Source of the DNA: Bacillus sp. SB49
GTDB lineage: Bacteria > Bacillota > Bacilli > Bacillales > Halobacillaceae
Assembly (NCBI RefSeq): GCF_000469135.2
Contig: NZ_CP048117.1
Span: forward strand, 735,001 to 799,000
Reading direction: 5' to 3'
DNA length: 64,000 nt
Shown one piece after another: positions 49,830 to 58,524 of this stretch (position 1 is the first letter of the stretch; each line of letters opens with the position of its first letter). Below the pieces are notes generated by a model. The model saw only the letters and a program-made list of their open reading frames with translations, was not told the origin of the DNA and searched no databases. The position numbers and the translations under genes are program-made.

Positions 49830-50125
49830 CGTTTGGAAAAGGTGGTATGGATGGGGGAGAGATCGGGCTCCGGGAGAAGGGACCTTTCCACTGGGCGCCC
49901 GGTGAGCGGCCATAAAGGAAGGCGGAGGTAGTTGGTCACTTAATAGATTTTTTCAAATTCGAATGAAATATTAATTCTTTAAATAGTTCATAAATTTGAT
50001 ATTATATTTTAAAATGAATCTATTGTAATGGGGCTATAGAATGGAAAAAACAGTCGAAAAAGAGAGAGAGGGGTCTTATGTGGTATAGACGACTATAATT
50101 ATATTCGGTACGCTTTTACTACATA
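49830..50125. other. Intergenic region before nagZ
   Basis: It holds a G+C-rich patch (49845-49935) that resembles the patch at 29671-29705, then about 120 nt of A+T-rich DNA, including TTTGATATTATATTTTAAAATG near 49994. No gene is supported. Confidence 0.35.
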
Positions 50126-50140
50126 TTGTAAACGCTTCCA
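50126..50140 (+). promoter_or_regulatory. cre site before nagZ
   Basis: TTGTAAACGCTTCCA matches the cre consensus WTGNAANCGNWNNCA at every defined position. CcpA control of the muropeptide genes is the likely meaning. The promoter itself could not be placed with certainty. Confidence 0.7.
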
Positions 50141-50245
50141 TAATAAAGACTCTCATCATGATCCGCCATTGTTGGGAAAGTTCGATCGTCATGCGGGATA
50201 GCGGTCTTACTTTTACAAATAAATAAAGGCAAGGAGGAATGTAGA

Positions 50246-52348
50246 GTGAAAGGCAGGAGAAGAGGTTGGTTTGTTGTGCTGCTTACATTCTGTCTGTTGA
50301 TTCCGGGAACGATGACCGGACCGGTATCGGCGGACGGGAAAAAGTCGAACAAGGGAACAGAGTTAATTCTTTTGCAGAACGTACCGGAAGCGGACAGGAC
50401 AATTAAAGGGGATACGGTTCAGATGGAGGTGCTGCGTGTTTACAAAGATGGTCACTTCAAGAAGGTCGAGGAGAATCTGAAGTGGTCGTCCAACAATAAA
50501 CGGGTGGCGGAAGTGGATGAACATGGAAAAGTAACATGGCACGGAAAACCCGGGCGAGCGTGGATTACCGTCCGCAGCGGGAAGGATCAGGACCGGATCG
50601 CCGTCCATTTCAAACGAAAGAAGCATAAAGGGCAGTCCGAGGTTACTCCTGTACTGATGAAGCAGAAAGGAAAGAAGTATGACATCGTAAGGAATGCCAT
50701 CGATAAAATGACAATGGAGGAGAAAGTAGGACAGATGCTGATGCCTGACTTCCGTACTTGGAAGGGGAAAAATGTCACGGAAATGAATGCTGAAATAGAG
50801 CAGATGGTAAAAAAATATCATTTGGGGGGAGTCATTCTTTTCCGTGAAAATGTCGTAACCACAGAGCAAACGACAACGCTTGTCGACGATTACCAGAGTG
50901 CGAGTGAGAAATTTGGACTGCTTATGACCATTGATCAGGAAGGTGGAATCGTCACAAGGCTGCAATCCGGGACAGATATGCCTGGAAATATGGCACTTGG
51001 GGCAGCACGTTCGGAAGAGCTAGCTCAGAATGTTGGAAATGCCATTGGAGAAGAACTTGCGGCACTTGGATTCAATGTGAATTTCGCTCCTGTGATGGAT
51101 GTAAACAATAATCCAGATAATCCGGTTATCGGCGTCCGTTCCTTCGGTGGAGACCCAGGATTGGTTGGAACGATGGGAACCGCTTATATGCGGGGATTAC
51201 AACAAGCTGGTGTCGCTGCTACGGCCAAGCACTTCCCTGGCCATGGAGATACCGCTGTCGATTCTCATCTAGGTCTTCCTGAAGTGCCTCACGATTTAGA
51301 CCGACTCAAGGAAGTGGAACTCTATCCCTTCCAACAAGCAATGGATGCAGGTATTGACGCAATCATGACGGCACACGTCACTTTCCCGAAAATTGATGAT
51401 ACCGAAGTGATTTCTCAGAAGGATGGGACGCCGATTGCTCTTCCTGCCACCTTATCAGAGAAGGTGTTGACCGGCTTAATTCGTGAAGAGATGGGCTATG
51501 AAGGGATTGTCGTGACCGATGCGCTCAACATGAAAGCAATCAGTGACCACTTCGGACCGGTAGATTCCGTGATTCGGGCGATCAACGCCGGAACAGATAT
51601 CGTATTGATGCCTGTAGGACTTGAAGAAGTAGCGGGAGGTATTTACGAAGCTGTGGAAACGGGGGAAATCAAGGAAGAAACCATTGAGGACTCTGTCCAA
51701 CGTATCTTGACGTTGAAAGTGAAGCGGGGAATCATTCCTTCCGAAAATCCGAAGTCGGTGGAAGAGAAGGTTCAATACGCGGAAGAAATCGTAGGTTCCG
51801 AAGCGCATAAACAGGTGGAAAAAGAAGCTGCTGAGAAGTCGATCACCATGGTCAAAAATGATGGGGTATTACCTGTGACACCAGAAGAGGAGGAAGAGGT
51901 ACTTGTCATTGGAAATACATTCATCGATTTGCTTGGTGATGCCGTCAGAGAACGCCACGGTGCCACTACTGTTTTATCAACGTCGAGCGCGGAATTGACA
52001 GAAGGACAGTTGGAAATGGTGAAAAAGGCGGACTATATCATCTTTGGTACTTACACGTATAATGTCGCCACACGGTCTGCCGATCACCCACAAATGAAAT
52101 TGATCCATGAAGTGATGGATGCGAGCGAAGCGCCTGTCATCAGTATTGGAATTCGGAATCCATACGACATCATGAGTTATGCAGGTGTCGATGCTTACCT
52201 CGCCCAATATGGCTTTAAAGCAGCCAGTTTCAAGGCGTCCGCTGCCACCATATTTGGTGAAAATTCACCGCAAGGAAAGCTTCCTGTCACGATACCTGAT
52301 GAAGATGGATCGGTGATGTACGAATATGGAACGGGGCTCACTTATTAA
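50246..52348 (+). CDS. nagZ: Secreted beta-N-acetylglucosaminidase, GH3 family, with N-terminal Ig-like domain
   Basis: A 700-residue exported enzyme. The signal peptide ends at GPVSA-DGK. Residues 50-115 look like a bacterial Ig-like (Big2) domain (LKWSSNNKRVAEVDEHGKVTWHGKPGRAWITVRSG). GH3 begins near 150 (MTMEEKVGQMLMPDFR): DQEGGIVTRL, then KHFPGHGDTAVDSH with the catalytic His/Asp dyad of NagZ, and the nucleophile Asp in GIVVTDALNMKAI. The C-terminal alpha/beta sandwich of GH3 follows. It removes GlcNAc from muropeptides outside the cell, preparing substrate for NamZ. GTG 50246 follows AAGGAGG. Longer than B. subtilis NagZ by the Ig-like extension. Confidence 0.93.
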   Translation: MKGRRRGWFVVLLTFCLLIPGTMTGPVSADGKKSNKGTELILLQNVPEADRTIKGDTVQMEVLRVYKDGHFKKVEENLKWSSNNKRVAEVDEHGKVTWHGKPGRAWITVRSGKDQDRIAVHFKRKKHKGQSEVTPVLMKQKGKKYDIVRNAIDKMTMEEKVGQMLMPDFRTWKGKNVTEMNAEIEQMVKKYHLGGVILFRENVVTTEQTTTLVDDYQSASEKFGLLMTIDQEGGIVTRLQSGTDMPGNMALGAARSEELAQNVGNAIGEELAALGFNVNFAPVMDVNNNPDNPVIGVRSFGGDPGLVGTMGTAYMRGLQQAGVAATAKHFPGHGDTAVDSHLGLPEVPHDLDRLKEVELYPFQQAMDAGIDAIMTAHVTFPKIDDTEVISQKDGTPIALPATLSEKVLTGLIREEMGYEGIVVTDALNMKAISDHFGPVDSVIRAINAGTDIVLMPVGLEEVAGGIYEAVETGEIKEETIEDSVQRILTLKVKRGIIPSENPKSVEEKVQYAEEIVGSEAHKQVEKEAAEKSITMVKNDGVLPVTPEEEEEVLVIGNTFIDLLGDAVRERHGATTVLSTSSAELTEGQLEMVKKADYIIFGTYTYNVATRSADHPQMKLIHEVMDASEAPVISIGIRNPYDIMSYAGVDAYLAQYGFKAASFKASAATIFGENSPQGKLPVTIPDEDGSVMYEYGTGLTY

Positions 52349-52369
52349 GAGGAAAGGGAGAGGATAGCT

Positions 52370-53647
52370 ATGCGGAAGTGGTTTATACTAGTGGTCGTTC
52401 TGCTAACAACCTGGTCCACCTTTTCAGTCGTTTTCGCTGATCATCAAGGAAACCGTGGTAAACACAAGGGACATCATAAGAAGCAGGAGGAATTCAAACT
52501 TGGTGTAGAAGTGCTGCTCGATGATAAGAAAGAACTTTTGGAAGGAAAGCGCATTGGGTTAATCACGAATCCGACAGGAGTAGATCAGGATTTGAACAGT
52601 GTCGTCGATCTTTTCTACGAAGATGAAGATTTAGAGTTGACGGCTCTTTATGGTCCCGAACATGGAGTGCGGGGAAGCGCTCAGGCAGGCGAGTATGTGG
52701 AATTTTACGAAGATGAGAAGACTGGTCTGCCTGTGTACAGCTTATACGGTAAAACGAAAAAACCGACTCCGGATATGCTTGAAAATATTGATGTCCTCGT
52801 ATTCGACATCCAGGACGTAGGAACGCGTTTCTATACGTACATCTACACGATGGCTTATGCGATGGAAGCAGCACAAGAAAACGACATTCCATTCTTCGTC
52901 CTGGACCGGCCGAACCCGATCGGTGGAGACCAGGTGGAGGGTCCGGTCCTTGATACAGACTACCAGTCTTTCGTAGGAAATTATCCAATCCCACTGAGGC
53001 ATGGCATGACGGCAGGAGAATTGGCGAAGCTGTTTAACAAAGAATTCGATATCGGTGCAGATTTGACCGTCGTGAAAATGGAAGGGTGGAAGCGGGGAAT
53101 GGATTATGATGATACAGACATGCCGTTCGTTGCGCCTTCGCCGAACATGCCGACGGTAGATACGGCTTACGTATATTCTGGGGCTGCATTGATTGAAGGG
53201 ACAAATGTATCGGAAGGAAGAGGAACTACGAAGCCGTTCGAGTTGATCGGAGCCCCCTTCATAGACAGCGAACAATTGGCGGAAGCAATGAACGAGAAGA
53301 ACCTTCCTGGTGTCAGGTTCCGGGCGGCTTCATTTACCCCGTCTTTTTCTAAGCATGCCGGGAAATTATCCCACGGCGTCCAACTTCACATACTGGACCG
53401 TGATGAGTTCCAGCCTGTTAACACAGGTCTGCACTTAGTGAAAACTATCCATGATATGTACCCTGATGATTTCGAATTTCGTGCCGAAGATGCAAATGGT
53501 ATCTCGTTCTTTGATCTACTAATAGGGAACGGATGGGTAAGGGAATCAATTAATGAGGGGCATTCCGTAGAACAGATGGAGAAACGTTGGAAGGATGACC
53601 TCAAAAAGTTTAATAAGACGAGAAAACATTTTCTTCTGTATAAGTAA
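52370..53647 (+). CDS. namZ: Exo-beta-N-acetylmuramidase NamZ (DUF1343, GH171)
   Basis: A 425-residue secreted protein. The signal peptide ends at VVFA-DHQ, followed by a His/Lys-rich stretch (HQGNRGKHKGHHKKQEE). The DUF1343 core has GLITNPTGVDQ, ALYGPEHGVRGSAQAGEYV, VFDIQDVGTRFYTYIYTM, VLDRPNPIGG and EGTNVSEGRGTTKPFELIGAP. The family is known from B. subtilis YbbC to release MurNAc from the non-reducing end after NagZ. It follows nagZ by 21 nt and ends at a terminator; the usual murQ/murP/murR partners are not in the window. Confidence 0.92.
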   Translation: MRKWFILVVVLLTTWSTFSVVFADHQGNRGKHKGHHKKQEEFKLGVEVLLDDKKELLEGKRIGLITNPTGVDQDLNSVVDLFYEDEDLELTALYGPEHGVRGSAQAGEYVEFYEDEKTGLPVYSLYGKTKKPTPDMLENIDVLVFDIQDVGTRFYTYIYTMAYAMEAAQENDIPFFVLDRPNPIGGDQVEGPVLDTDYQSFVGNYPIPLRHGMTAGELAKLFNKEFDIGADLTVVKMEGWKRGMDYDDTDMPFVAPSPNMPTVDTAYVYSGAALIEGTNVSEGRGTTKPFELIGAPFIDSEQLAEAMNEKNLPGVRFRAASFTPSFSKHAGKLSHGVQLHILDRDEFQPVNTGLHLVKTIHDMYPDDFEFRAEDANGISFFDLLIGNGWVRESINEGHSVEQMEKRWKDDLKKFNKTRKHFLLYK

Positions 53648-53651
53648 GAGT

Positions 53652-53690
53652 AATCCACATTCCTCCCGAAGGAATGTGGATTTATTTTAA
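53652..53690 (+). terminator. Intrinsic terminator of nagZ-namZ
   Basis: AATCCACATTCC-TCCCGAA-GGAATGTGGATT followed by TATTTT. Confidence 0.88.
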
Positions 53691-53786
53691 GGAAGGGTTA
53701 TAGAGTGATTTTATGACAATTTTATGGATTTTATGATAAAATTTGTAAATATTCTTACACTTACCACATGGGGAAGGATTGATTGT

Positions 53787-55424
53787 ATGAGAGCGACCGT
53801 TGCTATCAAAAATAGTTGGCAAAAGCTTTGGGTGATGCATGAGGAAGCGAAGGCACTGATGCAGTTTATGGTGTCCGGGAATCATACTTCAGCTTACACC
53901 AAGGAAAATGGAGAACAAGAAGGGAAAACAGGGCCTTCCATGCAGCCGAGACAAAAGATCGGCTTGATTCTTGGACCCATGCTTTTTCTTCTTGCCTTGC
54001 TGTTTGTGGATGCGGAAGGTTTGTCAAGAGAGGCTGTAGCGATTCTTGCGAGTACACTATGGATTGCTACATGGTGGATTACAGAGGCAATTCCCATTCC
54101 AGCCACCTCGTTGCTTCCTCTCGTATTGTTTCCTGTTACCGGCGGGTTGGAAAGTGGAATGACCGCATCTTCTTACGGAGATGACACCATCTTTCTGTTT
54201 ATGGGGGGCTTTTTAATTGCCCTTACTATGCAGAAATGGAACTTACATAAACGGATGGCCCTGTTTATCATAGCTTCCGTCGGCACGAGCACCGAACAAA
54301 TTGTACTCGGGTTTATGGTTGCTACCGGTGTGCTGTCCATGTGGATTTCCAACACAGCGACGGCAATGATGATGGTGCCGATTGGTATGGCCGTTATATA
54401 CCAAGCAGCGGAGCAGTTGAAGAAGAAGGGAGAAACGGTCGATCACGATTCTTTCCCTTTCGGTAAGGCAGTGATGCTCGGAATTGCGTATAGTGCGTCG
54501 ATCGGAGGACTTGCGACACTAATCGGTACACCGCCGAATACGATCTTCAAGGCGGTTGTAGAACAGACCTATGCCATCGAGATATCTTTCGCAGGTTGGA
54601 TGACGTTCGGGGTACCATTATCTTTGCTGTTGTTAGCGATTGCGTGGGTGTATTTAGTCAAGGTCGCTTATCCCATGAAAATGAAGGAGCTGCCTGGAGG
54701 GAGGAAGGTGATCAGAGAAGAACGCAGGTCGCTTGGTGTTATGTCTTTTGAAGAAAAAACGGTGCTGTTGGTTTTTACCGTGACAGCTGCAGCCTGGATA
54801 TCCCGCTCCTTTCTTCTGGTACGGATTAATGAAAATATCAATGATACGATGATCGCTATGATTGCTGCAGTCATCCTGTTCATCCTTCCCTCTAAAAAAC
54901 GTAAAGGAGAACATCTACTGGATTGGGATACAGCAAAAGGACTGCCATGGGGGATCTTGCTGTTATTCGGTGCCGGGCTGGCCATTGCTTCAGGATTTCA
55001 GGAAACCGGACTGGCAGAATGGATAGGTAATCAATTAACTGTACTCCAAGGGGTGCATCTGCTCTTGATTATCGTTATCGTAACGGGGATGGTTATATTC
55101 CTTACAGAAATAACATCCAATACAGCCACGGCAACTATGATGTTTCCGATTATGGCCTCCCTTGCGAGTGCTCTTTCTGTACACCCTTACAGTTTGATGA
55201 TCGCTGCAGGGATTGCTGCAAGTTGTGCGTTCATGCTCCCGGTTGCGACTCCGCCGAACGCCGTCGTTTTCGGGTCTGGTTATTTGCGTATCCCGGATAT
55301 GGCGAAAGCGGGGTTGTGGTTGAATATCCTTGCAGTCATCCTGGTTACTCTTGCCATCTATTTCTATCTTCCGTTCGTCTGGGGGATCGATTTGAACGAA
55401 TTTCCAAGTCAATTCCAATCCTAG
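53787..55424 (+). CDS. DASS/SLC13-family Na+:dicarboxylate or anion symporter
   Basis: A 545-residue transporter with about 12 membrane segments. It has the repeated family motifs WWITEAIPIPATSLLPLVLFP, FLMGGFLIALTMQKW, SNTATAMMMVPIG, GIAYSASIGGLATLIGTPPN and EITSNTATATMMFPI, plus ASCAFMLPVATPPNAVVFGSG. The SNT..T and GTPPN motifs bind Na+ and carboxylate. The substrate is likely succinate, malate or citrate. ATG 53787 has GGGGAAGG upstream; an earlier in-frame ATG lacks one. The N-terminal 60 residues before the first helix are unusually long and hydrophilic. Confidence 0.9.
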   Translation: MRATVAIKNSWQKLWVMHEEAKALMQFMVSGNHTSAYTKENGEQEGKTGPSMQPRQKIGLILGPMLFLLALLFVDAEGLSREAVAILASTLWIATWWITEAIPIPATSLLPLVLFPVTGGLESGMTASSYGDDTIFLFMGGFLIALTMQKWNLHKRMALFIIASVGTSTEQIVLGFMVATGVLSMWISNTATAMMMVPIGMAVIYQAAEQLKKKGETVDHDSFPFGKAVMLGIAYSASIGGLATLIGTPPNTIFKAVVEQTYAIEISFAGWMTFGVPLSLLLLAIAWVYLVKVAYPMKMKELPGGRKVIREERRSLGVMSFEEKTVLLVFTVTAAAWISRSFLLVRINENINDTMIAMIAAVILFILPSKKRKGEHLLDWDTAKGLPWGILLLFGAGLAIASGFQETGLAEWIGNQLTVLQGVHLLLIIVIVTGMVIFLTEITSNTATATMMFPIMASLASALSVHPYSLMIAAGIAASCAFMLPVATPPNAVVFGSGYLRIPDMAKAGLWLNILAVILVTLAIYFYLPFVWGIDLNEFPSQFQS

Positions 55425-55440
55425 AAAAGAGTGATTTGAA

Positions 55441-56646
55441 ATGGGAGTGGCGATAGAAACGACTCACCCCTATACACCGCGTGAGTCTGGATTTTGGCGG
55501 ATTACAGCCGCATTAATGATTGCATCTTTATCGACCTTTTCTACATTGTATGTCTTTCAGCCACTGCTCCCGTTGCTTTCGGATAGTTATGATCGTTCTG
55601 CTACAGTATCAAGCTTCGTCATGTCCTCCTGTGTGCTCGCTATGGTTGTCGGATTGTTCGTTTTAGGCTTTCTTTCTGATCGCTATGGCAGGGTGGCAGT
55701 TATGAAGCTTTCCCTGTTCGTTACCGTGATTACACTGGGTTTGATTCCTCTTGTGGATAGTTTCGAATGGATTGTAGCTCTCCGTGTTATCCAGGGATTT
55801 TTCCTTGCAGGGATTCCTGCTGCGGCGATGGGGTATTTAGGGGAAGAAACATCACCAAAACATATAGGTCTTGCTATGACGCTGTATATTTCGAGTAACG
55901 CACTCGGAGGAATGGGCGGAAGAGTGGGAGCGGGATATCTTGCAGGGGTTTTTGATTTACGGTTGACGATTTGGGTGTTTGCATTCTTCGGAGTCCTTGC
56001 TGCTTTTCTGTTCCTTGTACTCATACCGAACGAGCGTTTCTTTGAAAAAACGGATCAGTCGATAGTCAAGGATCTTCAAGGGTTGTTTGTCCATTTGCGA
56101 AGCGGAAACATGCTTTTTCTATTCTTAATGGGCTTCCTGCTGCAGGCCGTTTTCACGGCAGTGTGGACATACCTTCCCTTTTACTTGCAAGGAGAGCCTT
56201 TTCGATGGACGCTGGAGGTCATTTCATTTACCTATTTTGCTTATTTATTCGGGATTATCGCACCGCCGCTGGCAGGGAGAATGTCTCTCTCCTTAGGGAT
56301 GAAGCGGGTGATGTATTTAGCTGTCCTTGTAATGCTGGCAGGAGCAGGGGTGACCGCTGTACCGTCCGGTTCCATGATTGTATTTGGTCTCTGTCTGCTC
56401 TGTATGGGGTTCTTTGTCGCCCATGCAATGGCTTCGGCGCTTGTAAGTAAATCTGCCACGCATCATCGAAGTGGAGCATCCGGATTCTATTTGATCAGCT
56501 ACTACGCCGGGGTCGCTGTGGGGAGCACGGCTGCCGGGGTTTTGTGGGAAGGTAGTGGATGGCTCGGAATATTAAGTATAGGCATAAGTTTTCTGGTACT
56601 GTTCTTCTGTATGTGGCTCTTTCGCCGCCGTGGTCTCAGCACGTGA
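55441..56646 (+). CDS. MFS transporter, YnfM-like
   Basis: A 401-residue, 12-helix MFS protein: STFSTLYVFQPLLPLLSDSYD (helix 1), VLGFLSDRYGRVAVMKLSL (motif A), RVIQGFFLAGIPAAAMGYLGEE (motif B), ISSNALGGMGGRVGAGYLAG (motif C). The N-terminal YVFQPLLPLLS form and AMGYLGEE text match YnfM-like exporters. Substrate unknown. The ribosome site (AGAGTGATTT) is weak. Confidence 0.88.
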   Translation: MGVAIETTHPYTPRESGFWRITAALMIASLSTFSTLYVFQPLLPLLSDSYDRSATVSSFVMSSCVLAMVVGLFVLGFLSDRYGRVAVMKLSLFVTVITLGLIPLVDSFEWIVALRVIQGFFLAGIPAAAMGYLGEETSPKHIGLAMTLYISSNALGGMGGRVGAGYLAGVFDLRLTIWVFAFFGVLAAFLFLVLIPNERFFEKTDQSIVKDLQGLFVHLRSGNMLFLFLMGFLLQAVFTAVWTYLPFYLQGEPFRWTLEVISFTYFAYLFGIIAPPLAGRMSLSLGMKRVMYLAVLVMLAGAGVTAVPSGSMIVFGLCLLCMGFFVAHAMASALVSKSATHHRSGASGFYLISYYAGVAVGSTAAGVLWEGSGWLGILSIGISFLVLFFCMWLFRRRGLST

Positions 56647-56677
56647 TACAATAGCGATGAGAAAGTGGGGATCAGTC

Positions 56678-57001
56678 ATGGAGGAAGTGAAAGGGAAGCT
56701 TGTCGATACGAATACAAGGTGCGTACACTATCATAGTGAGACTGATATTATTGCGATTAAAATGCACTGCTGCCAAACGTACTATGCATGTATCTTCTGT
56801 CATGATGAATTAGAGGATCATGGGAAGTCACGCTGGCCGAGGAATCGCTGGGATGAGGCTGCTGTCCTCTGTGGAAACTGTGAGAGCGAGCTGTCCATAC
56901 AGAATTATATGAAGGCTTCTGTTTGTCCGAACTGTAAGCATGCTTTTAATGCCGGCTGCCGGCTGCATTATCCGTATTATTTTGAAATGAATCAAGACTG
57001 A
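56678..57001 (+). CDS. CHY-type zinc-finger protein
   Basis: A 107-residue protein with the CHY zinc-finger spacing: CVHYHSETDIIAIKMHCCQTYYACIFCHDELEDH, then CGNCESELS and CPNCKHAFNAGCRLHYPYYF. Three zinc sites are expected, as in yeast Hot13-like proteins. In bacteria the role is unknown. ATG 56678 follows GTGGGGATC; the open frame runs 48 bases farther into the MFS gene without a ribosome site. Confidence 0.85.
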   Translation: MEEVKGKLVDTNTRCVHYHSETDIIAIKMHCCQTYYACIFCHDELEDHGKSRWPRNRWDEAAVLCGNCESELSIQNYMKASVCPNCKHAFNAGCRLHYPYYFEMNQD

Positions 57002-57025
57002 GCGCTGCTCAGTCTTGGTTTTTTT
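56993..57025 (+). terminator. Intrinsic terminator overlapping the CHY gene stop codon
   Basis: CAAGACTGAGC / GCTCAGTCTTG around GCT, followed by GTTTTTTT. The TGA stop (56999-57001) lies inside the stem. Confidence 0.92.
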
Positions 57026-57554
57026 ATTGTTCTACGACGAATTCAAAGTTCCCTTCGAATTTCACATCTCTGCCAAGCAGCATTCCGCCGGTTTCTATTG
57101 CGGCATTGTAAGTCAAGCCGTAGCTTTCTCGGTTCACTTTTCCGGTGACATCAAAGCCTGCGATCGTGCTCCCGTCCATAGGACTCTTCGATGTGCCGTT
57201 GTATTCGACTGTGAATGTCTCTTTATTAGTTGTCTCTTTAATCGTGAAGTCTCCGGTTACTTCGAATTCTCCTTCCGAGACTTCTTTGATGGAAGTACTC
57301 TTGAATGTCATTTCCGGATATTGATCTGCCTCGAAGAAGTCTCCGGACCGGAGGTGTCCATCTCTTTGCTCGTTCTTCGTGTTAATGGATTTAACGGGAA
57401 TTGTTACGGCGATGCTGGCAGATGAGAGATCATTCAGGTCTCCGGAAAATTGAACATTAAATTCCTCGAATTCTCCTTTAGCCTTGGATACCATCATATG
57501 TTTAATTTGGAAATTCAAACTGCTGTGCACAGGATCTAATACTAATTTAGTCAT
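57024..57554 (-). CDS. YceI-family lipocalin-like protein
   Basis: A 176-residue protein, MTKLVLDPVHSSLNFQIKHMMVSKAKGEFEEFNVQFSGD at the start, then beta strands and FDVTGKVNRESYGLTYN near the end: the YceI beta-barrel, which binds polyprenoid or fatty molecules. There is no signal peptide, so it is cytoplasmic, as usual in Bacillaceae. ATG 57554 follows AAGGAGAG. Confidence 0.93.
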   Translation of the reverse strand: MTKLVLDPVHSSLNFQIKHMMVSKAKGEFEEFNVQFSGDLNDLSSASIAVTIPVKSINTKNEQRDGHLRSGDFFEADQYPEMTFKSTSIKEVSEGEFEVTGDFTIKETTNKETFTVEYNGTSKSPMDGSTIAGFDVTGKVNRESYGLTYNAAIETGGMLLGRDVKFEGNFEFVVEQ

Positions 57555-57660
57555 GGAAACACTCTCCTTAAAGAATATTTTGAATTCTAACTATTATCTT
57601 ATTCTCTATTTATTTCGAAGTCAAGATATTTTGATTTACACGGTTACTGTTAAGAAAGGT

Positions 57661-57697
57661 AAAAAAAGCCCACAGACCTAGGGGTGTCTGTGGGTTG
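57661..57697 (-). terminator. Intrinsic terminator of tnrA
   Basis: On the minus strand, AACCCACAGACA / TCTGTGGGC followed by seven T. Confidence 0.9.
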
Positions 57698-57704
57698 CCT
57701 GAAC

Positions 57705-58007
57705 CTATTTGTTAAGCTTGAAATGTGCGTTTAATTGACCACGCAGCATTCGTTCCATTACTTTTTCCTTGCTTGATTCCAGCAAATCCTGTTTTATTTC
57801 ATAGGTTTGCACCCCTTCTTCTCGTTTGTCTGCTATCTGGAGCAGCATTTCCACGTCCGCAAAGGAATATTTCCTTGTTCCTCTCTTAGTCCGTTCCGGA
57901 TATATTAATCCTCGCTCCTCATAGTACCGTATTTGTCGAAGCGATAATCCTGTCAGTTCATTAACGGTTCCGATTGATATGACCTTTTTATGCTTGTAGG
58001 ACGACAT
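57705..58007 (-). CDS. tnrA: Nitrogen regulator TnrA
   Basis: A 100-residue MerR-family regulator: [65 protein letters not shown], nearly the text of B. subtilis TnrA. The C-terminal GQLNAHFK is the segment through which feedback-inhibited glutamine synthetase captures TnrA. It turns on ammonium, nitrate and amino acid uptake genes when nitrogen is scarce. The MerR-HTH and short coiled coil are complete. It lies 28 nt after the small fbp-like gene with AGGAGGAG upstream, so the two are co-transcribed. GlnR would have a longer tail without this end. Confidence 0.93.
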   Translation of the reverse strand: MSSYKHKKVISIGTVNELTGLSLRQIRYYEERGLIYPERTKRGTRKYSFADVEMLLQIADKREEGVQTYEIKQDLLESSKEKVMERMLRGQLNAHFKLNK

Positions 58008-58035
58008 CCCTTCTCCTCCTTGGTGATTGGCGAAG

Positions 58036-58191
58036 CTATGGACGGTGGATTCTGGCTGCGAGGGTTTCCAGTTCTGTCAGTGTAAGTGAATGGAGAACCT
58101 CGTCCGAAGCATGGAACTGTCCGGCTTCGATCAGCTTTTGGATATAATGTTCCCGCATAGTTTCAACAGCTGTCCTTAAATGATTCTTCAT
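58036..58191 (-). CDS. Fur-regulated basic protein (Fbp)-family small protein
   Basis: A 51-residue protein: [26 protein letters not shown], then [24 protein letters not shown]. The pattern LR.AVE..RE.YI.KLI..G.F...D..L..LTLTELE is that of the Fbp family (FbpA/FbpB-like). FbpB is thought to aid the small RNA FsrA in iron sparing, but many family members are uncharacterised. It is the first gene of a transcript with tnrA. The start codon at 58191 follows GGGAGTGAACC. Confidence 0.72.
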   Translation of the reverse strand: MKNHLRTAVETMREHYIQKLIEAGQFHASDEVLHSLTLTELETLAARIHRP

Positions 58192-58287
58192 GAAGGTTCA
58201 CTCCCGATCCTTTGATTTTCGTGAAAATGGGGGATCTACCTACAGGACGGCACTAATCATTCATTTCCTGTTCTGGTTGTTGTTAAC

Positions 58288-58316
58288 AGAATAAATCATT
58301 TTTAATTTTCTGTCAC
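58288..58316 (-). promoter_or_regulatory. Promoter of the fbp-tnrA operon
   Basis: On the minus strand, GTGACA (58316-58311), 17-nt spacer, TATTCT (58293-58288). RNA would start near 58281. Confidence 0.6.
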
Positions 58317-58322
58317 CTGTTA

Positions 58323-58339
58323 TGTTAGAAAATCTAACA
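58323..58339. promoter_or_regulatory. TnrA/GlnR box
   Basis: TGTTAGAAAATCTAACA matches TGTNAN7TNACA perfectly and is a complete palindrome apart from its centre. Its midpoint is 50 bp upstream of the predicted fbp-tnrA start, the distance typical of TnrA-activated promoters. Confidence 0.8.
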
Positions 58340-58353
58340 TAAAATTTATGCCA

Positions 58354-58370
58354 TGTTAGAATTTCTTACG
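58354..58370. promoter_or_regulatory. Second, weaker TnrA/GlnR-like box
   Basis: TGTTAGAATTTCTTACG matches the box except for the last base. It lies 31 bp from the first box, on the side of the divergent AI-2E/YtvI-type permease gene. Confidence 0.5.
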
Positions 58371-58524
58371 CGTGCGGCTGGGGCCTCCCTAATTTCTATT
58401 CTGGAGGAGTGGGGATATATTAATGAAGAAAGGGGGAATAAGCGCACATCTTTTCAGGTGTATTTTTGGCGGTTTATTCTTATCTGAATTAGTGAATGAA
58501 TGGGATAGAGAGGAGATGTTTTTT

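Noticed and set aside
49691-49939. An 82-codon minus-strand frame overlapping the end of metT
   Set aside because: It crosses the metT terminator hairpin, has no ribosome site and no recognisable domain.
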